Below, piece after piece: positions 5,924 to 9,012 of a stretch of 9,012 nucleotides of DNA. The stretch is from Elusimicrobia bacterium CG06_land_8_20_14_3_00_38_11 (GTDB lineage Bacteria > Elusimicrobiota > UBA8919). Each line of letters starts with the position of its first letter. Positions within the stretch are counted from its first letter, which is position 1. The position numbers and the translations under genes were made by a program. The stretch covers positions 1-9,012 of the forward strand of contig PEVQ01000141.1 in NCBI GenBank assembly GCA_002780205.1, written 5' to 3'. The notes beneath the pieces were generated by a model. The model saw nothing but the letters and a program-made list of their open reading frames with translations. It made no database searches and was not told where the DNA came from.

Positions 5924-7010
5924 ATATGGTTTCTCGTTGTTCTTCCAAAACTTTTTTTATAATATCTTCCGGCACAGCATCTTTTATTACGGTTCTACCA
6001 GGGCGCCCGTTGGGTAACACGAAACGGATTTTACTATCTTGAATTTTTTTATCAAAAACGAATTTTTCTGTAATTTTATCAACTTCCAAATTATGTTTTA
6101 TGGGAAGTCCGGCGCGGATTAAAATCTTTTCAATACGCCTTACCCACATTTTGTCGAGCAATTCCAATTCAAGGGCGATTTTCGCAGCGCAAACCATACC
6201 GATTGATACCGCTTCACCGTGCAGATACGATTTATAGTTTGTCGCCGACTCAATTGCGTGCCCTATCGTATGTCCGAAATTCAAAATCACACGAAGCCCC
6301 TGTTCTTTTTCGTCAAGTTCCACCACCCATTTTTTTAACTGACAGGCACGCCAAACGGTATATTCAACCCGCTCCAAATTAAGCGATTTTATTTTCATTA
6401 AATCCCTTTCCAGCACGGTGAAATATTTTTTGTCCCGGATAATTCCATATTTTATCGCCTCGGCAAGACCGGCATTGAACTCTCTTTCCGGAAGTGTTTT
6501 AAGCGTTGAAATATCTGTATAGACCATTGACGGCTGGTAAAATGCGCCTATCATATTTTTTGATTTAGGGTGATTTACTCCGACCTTTCCGCCGACGGAG
6601 GAATCCACCTGAGAAAGAAGGGTCGTCGGCACCTGAACAAACGGAAGTCCGCGCATAAAAGTTGCAGCGACAAAACCCGCGATATCGCCTACAACACCGC
6701 CGCCCAAGGCAACTATCACAGAGTTTCTTTCAAGTTTATTGTCCATACAAATTTGATATAAATTATTAACGGTTTCAAGCGTTTTGTATTTTTCACCGTC
6801 GGGAATTTTCGTGATTGATGCAACAAATCCGGCATTACTCAAACTTTCCATTACCATATCGCCGTAAAGTTTGCCGACGGTAATGTTTGTAATAACAAGC
6901 ACTTTGCCCGAAAAGTTTTTTTCCTTCAGAGCATCGCCTATATGCGTCAACGAGAAACCGATATGTATCGGATAAGACCTGTCACCGAGTTTTACTTCAA
7001 CAATCTTCAT
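5922..7010 (-). CDS. aroB: 3-dehydroquinate synthase
   Basis: AroB turns DAHP into 3-dehydroquinate, using NAD and a zinc ion, as the second shikimate-pathway step. The 362-residue length is normal. An N-terminal Rossmann-like domain carries ALGGGVVGDIAGFVAATFMRG (101-121, NAD binding). It is followed by DSSVGGKVGVNHPKSKNMIG (136-155) with K142. Zinc ligands are E184 (GLAEAIKYG), H247 (LNFGHTIGHAIE) and H264 (YLHGEAV). The ATG at 7010 overlaps the aroK stop by 4 bp (ATGA), so the two are translationally coupled. The downstream gap to aroQ holds the inverted repeats described separately. Identification is certain. Confidence 0.97.
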   Translation of the reverse strand: MKIVEVKLGDRSYPIHIGFSLTHIGDALKEKNFSGKVLVITNITVGKLYGDMVMESLSNAGFVASITKIPDGEKYKTLETVNNLYQICMDNKLERNSVIVALGGGVVGDIAGFVAATFMRGLPFVQVPTTLLSQVDSSVGGKVGVNHPKSKNMIGAFYQPSMVYTDISTLKTLPEREFNAGLAEAIKYGIIRDKKYFTVLERDLMKIKSLNLERVEYTVWRACQLKKWVVELDEKEQGLRVILNFGHTIGHAIESATNYKSYLHGEAVSIGMVCAAKIALELELLDKMWVRRIEKILIRAGLPIKHNLEVDKITEKFVFDKKIQDSKIRFVLPNGRPGRTVIKDAVPEDIIKKVLEEQRETI

Positions 7011-7507
7011 ATTTTCAATATCTCAACTATTTTTTTTGCGGCTTCTTCCGGCGTCGTTTCCGACGTATCAAAAGAAAAATCGCATCTTTCATAATACGGC
7101 TTTCTTTCCGACAAAAGTTTTTCTATTTCTGATTTTTTGTTCTTGACATTGAGGAGCGGTCTGGCGAAATTTTTTTGAGCGCGTTCAAGGATTTTTTTCA
7201 CTGAAGCGGTCAGATTAATAATTTTTCCGTTTTTTTTCATAGCGTCTATGTTTTGCTGTTTTAAAACTATTCCGCCGCCGGTTGCGATTACGTAATTATC
7301 CCATCCACCGACCTCTTTTGCGATTTCCGACTCCAAATCCCGGAAATACTTTTCACCTTTTTTTGCAAAAATTTCCGAGATTTTTATTTCAACTTTTTCT
7401 TCTATCAAATCGTCGGTGTCAATAAACTCCATTTTCAGCAAACGGGCGAGTTCTTTTCCCACTTCTGATTTCCCCGTTGCCATAAAACCGGTTAGAATAA
7501 TGTTCAT
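7007..7507 (-). CDS. aroK: Shikimate kinase
   Basis: AroK phosphorylates shikimate to shikimate 3-phosphate with ATP. The 166 residues contain the P-loop GFMATGKS (7-14), the shikimate-binding DTDD with D32, R56 in YFRDLE, the GGG motif ATGGGIV (75-81), the lid arginine R116 in FARPLL, and R135 in SERKPYYE. The frame stays open upstream for 49 further codons, but those cross the divergent promoter and resemble no kinase, so the start is the ATG at 7507. This start lies only 7 bp beyond a strong -10 box, predicting an essentially leaderless message with no Shine-Dalgarno. It is the first gene of the long minus-strand operon. Confidence 0.95.
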   Translation of the reverse strand: MNIILTGFMATGKSEVGKELARLLKMEFIDTDDLIEEKVEIKISEIFAKKGEKYFRDLESEIAKEVGGWDNYVIATGGGIVLKQQNIDAMKKNGKIINLTASVKKILERAQKNFARPLLNVKNKKSEIEKLLSERKPYYERCDFSFDTSETTPEEAAKKIVEILKI

Positions 7508-7514
7508 TTTTTTT

Positions 7515-7543
7515 ATTTTACAAAAATACGCTTGAAAAGTCAA
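7515..7543 (-). promoter_or_regulatory. Sigma-70-type promoter of the aroK operon
   Basis: On the minus strand, TTGACT (7543-7538), a 17-bp spacer and TAAAAT (7520-7515). The aroK ATG begins 8 bases downstream of the -10 box, with 7 bp between. A start of transcription about 7 nt after the box falls on or next to the A of the ATG, so the message should have almost no leader. It would serve aroK and probably genes down to rfaE2. Confidence 0.8.
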
Positions 7544-7560
7544 ATAATTTTGAGTATAAT
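7532..7560 (+). promoter_or_regulatory. Sigma-70-type promoter of the HAD hydrolase gene
   Basis: TTGAAA (7532-7537), a 17-bp spacer and a perfect TATAAT (7555-7560). The ATG at 7569 comes after 8 bp, and there is no Shine-Dalgarno, so a leaderless or nearly leaderless transcript is predicted. The -35 box directly abuts the -35 box of the aroK promoter. Confidence 0.82.
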
Positions 7561-7568
7561 AAAAACTT

Positions 7569-8264
7569 ATGATTAAAGCATTTTTGACTGATTTGGATAA
7601 TACGCTGGTTGATTTTATGCGGATGAAGAAAATGGCGGTTGAGATGGCATGCAACTACATGATAAATGTCGGGCTGGATGTCCCGTTTCAGGAAATGTAC
7701 GACGAGGTTTTCAGGGTCTATTGGTCAACAAATATAGAAAGTCAGTCGGCATTAGAACAATCACTTATCAACAAAATCGGAAAAATTGACAAAAAAATTT
7801 TATCCAGCGGAATCATCGGATACCAGCGCGGACGGGATATGGCAACCTACACTTACCCGCATGTTGAATCAACCATCAGGGACATTCTGCGAATGGGATT
7901 GAAAATAGGCGTAATTTCCGACGCACCTGCCGAGCAGGCGTACAATCGTCTATCACGGCTTCATCTTACTCCATGGCTGGATATAGTTGTAACTTTTGAC
8001 GATACCGGCGAAAGAAAACCGTCCACAAAACCGTTTCTTTTTGCGCTTGAAAAATTAAACCTGAAACCACAGGAAGTTGTGTATTGCGGCGACTGGCCTG
8101 AAAGGGATATTCCGGGAGCAAAATCAATAGGAATGGTTACGGTTTTCGCAAGATGGGGAGAGCACTCGGATGCACCGCCGACGGGCGCCGACTACGATTT
8201 GAAAGATATTTCGGAAATAGTTGATGTTATAAAAAAACTGAACGGGGTTTCCAAAAACTATTGA
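7569..8264 (+). CDS. HAD-superfamily phosphatase, subfamily IA-like
   Basis: A 231-residue cytosolic haloacid dehalogenase-type hydrolase, most likely a small-molecule phosphatase. All four HAD motifs are present: motif I DLDNT with nucleophile D8 and acid/base D10, motif II Ser S117 in VISDAP, motif III K150 in ERKPSTKPF, and motif IV GDWPERD with D175 and D180. A helical cap (roughly residues 16-95) lies between motifs I and II, as in subfamily IA (phosphoglycolate phosphatase/YjjG-like). The substrate cannot be predicted. The gene is divergent from the aroK operon and its stop codon lies within the -35 box of the next promoter, so the downstream pair is transcribed separately or additionally. 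Confidence 0.88.
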   Translation: MIKAFLTDLDNTLVDFMRMKKMAVEMACNYMINVGLDVPFQEMYDEVFRVYWSTNIESQSALEQSLINKIGKIDKKILSSGIIGYQRGRDMATYTYPHVESTIRDILRMGLKIGVISDAPAEQAYNRLSRLHLTPWLDIVVTFDDTGERKPSTKPFLFALEKLNLKPQEVVYCGDWPERDIPGAKSIGMVTVFARWGEHSDAPPTGADYDLKDISEIVDVIKKLNGVSKNY

Positions 8265-8289
8265 CTAATCATTAGAATTTTGATATAAT
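8261..8289 (+). promoter_or_regulatory. Sigma-70-type promoter of the MNT-HEPN pair
   Basis: TTGACT (8261-8266) overlaps the stop of the HAD gene, followed by a 17-bp spacer and a perfect TATAAT (8284-8289). The MNT start codon at 8297 follows after 7 bp, with no room for a Shine-Dalgarno. The geometry repeats that of the aroK and HAD promoters. Confidence 0.82.
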
Positions 8290-8296
8290 TTTATAT

Positions 8297-8602
8297 ATGA
8301 AAATTGAGTGCTATCCGGTTGAAAAAATAAAAAAAGAGATTCAGCAAATTATTACTAAATATCTGGATTTAAGAAATTACAAAATTTTCTTTTTTGGCTC
8401 CCGTGTTAAAGGTAATAATTTTCCACGGGCTGATATTGATATAGGTATTGAGGGTTCTGAAGAACTCCCTGTTAAAATAAAACTTGATATTGAAGAAGAA
8501 TTGGATAAATTGCCAACTCTTTATAAAATTGATTTTGTTGATTTTAAAAATGTATCGGATGATTTTAGAATAGCGACATTGAAATACAGAGAATATTTAT
8601 GA
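8297..8602 (+). CDS. Minimal nucleotidyltransferase (MNT/MntA-like), likely antitoxin
   Basis: A 101-residue stand-alone pol-beta-fold nucleotidyltransferase of the HI0073/MntA type. The signature GSX10DXD is exact: G34-S35 in FFGSRVKG and D46/D48 in RADIDIGI; a third acidic residue could be D79 or D82 in KIDFVDF. In characterised MNT-HEPN pairs this enzyme attaches AMP to a tyrosine of the HEPN partner and so neutralises it. The ATG at 8297 follows its own promoter by 7 bp. The stop overlaps the HEPN start by 4 bp (ATGA), fixing the pairing. Antibiotic nucleotidyltransferases are much larger and are excluded by size. Confidence 0.88.
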   Translation: MKIECYPVEKIKKEIQQIITKYLDLRNYKIFFFGSRVKGNNFPRADIDIGIEGSEELPVKIKLDIEEELDKLPTLYKIDFVDFKNVSDDFRIATLKYREYL

Positions 8603-8967
8603 GTTCACCTGTTTTAGAAGATTTTAAGAAAATAATTGAACTTCTCACTGAGGTCTTGTTTTTAGATAAAACTGCAATTGTTCGCGATTCCGCTATAAAA
8701 AGATTTGAACTTTGTTTTGATTTAGCATGGAAGTCAATTAAGATCTATGCGAGTCAGGAAAGACTTGAATGCGGCTCGCCTCGTGCCTGTTTTAAGATTG
8801 CCTTTCAGTTAGGACTGATTGAGCATGATGAGAAATGGCTGAAAATGATTGATGATAGAAACTTATCTGCTCATCTTTACAAAGAAGAACATTCCGACCA
8901 TATTTTTTCTCGCTTACCTGAATATTTAGAACTTTTCAAAAAACTATTAGCCAAATTACAACAGTAA
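8599..8967 (+). CDS. HEPN-domain protein of the HI0074/substrate-binding family, likely RNase toxin
   Basis: A 122-residue all-helical protein of the family annotated as nucleotidyltransferase substrate-binding (HI0074-like). The N-terminal helices read LEDFKKIIELLTEVL, then RDSAIKRFELCFDLAWKSIK (29-48), the family hallmark. Residues 87-94, RNLSAHLY, fit the motif RX4HXY exactly, with R87 and H92 as the HEPN ribonuclease pair and Y94 as the tyrosine that MNT antitoxins AMPylate in studied systems. The intact motif argues for an active toxin rather than an inactive relative. It is translated from a 4-bp overlap with the MNT gene. It ends 24 bp before another dispersed repeat starts. Confidence 0.88.
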   Translation: MSSPVLEDFKKIIELLTEVLFLDKTAIVRDSAIKRFELCFDLAWKSIKIYASQERLECGSPRACFKIAFQLGLIEHDEKWLKMIDDRNLSAHLYKEEHSDHIFSRLPEYLELFKKLLAKLQQ

Positions 8968-8990
8968 TAAAAAAGAGATATTAATAAAAA

Positions 8991-9012
8991 CTTTGCCACA
9001 GAGAACACAGAG
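8991..9012. repeat. Start of a dispersed repeat running off the window
   Basis: The last 22 bases begin CTTTGCCACAG and continue with the quasi-tandem AGAACACAGAG. This is the typical edge of the CACAGAGAACACAGAG repeats that I know from many environmental genomes. Only the edge is visible, so the identification is tentative. Confidence 0.45.

Noticed and set aside
7508..7654. 49-codon N-terminal extension of aroK
   Set aside because: The frame is open but crosses both divergent promoters and the start of the HAD gene and shows no kinase similarity; the P-loop sits correctly from the ATG at 7507.

Overview
The window looks like chromosomal DNA of an uncultured, probably diderm bacterium. It is compact and AT-rich, and most operon genes overlap by 4 bp. 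Heptose genes for a lipopolysaccharide core (gmhA, stand-alone rfaE2) point to a Gram-negative envelope. Several families of short palindromic or quasi-tandem repeats sit between genes; I associate such repeats with candidate phyla such as Omnitrophota or Elusimicrobiota, but this placement is a weak guess from memory.

Layout. From about 7507 down to 1 the minus strand carries one long gene train: aroK, aroB, aroQ, a prolidase-type M24 peptidase, a RelB/RelE-like toxin-antitoxin pair, a small TPR lipoprotein, efp, accB, accC, gmhA and the start of rfaE2. The block aroQ-pepQ-efp-accB-accC is a known conserved order. Here the toxin-antitoxin pair and the lipoprotein lie inside it, between pepQ and efp. 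Upstream junctions are tight (ATGA or GTGA overlaps), whereas efp/accB, accB/accC and accC/gmhA are each separated by repeat DNA. From 7569 rightwards the plus strand carries a HAD-family phosphatase and a minimal nucleotidyltransferase/HEPN pair (MNT-HEPN, likely toxin-antitoxin).

Function. AroK, AroB and AroQ are three shikimate-pathway enzymes. AccB and AccC are two subunits of acetyl-CoA carboxylase, EF-P relieves ribosome stalling at proline runs, and the M24 peptidase may cleave Xaa-Pro bonds. GmhA and RfaE2 supply ADP-heptose. Most of the window is therefore housekeeping, decorated with two toxin-antitoxin-like modules.

The least expected signal is regulatory. All three recognisable promoters (aroK, the HAD gene and the MNT gene) have near-consensus -35 and -10 boxes exactly 17 bp apart, and the start codon begins only 7 or 8 bp after the -10 box. 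The mRNAs should be leaderless or nearly so. The aroK and HAD promoters stand back to back with directly abutting -35 boxes. I did not find a clearly new multi-gene defence or metabolic system.
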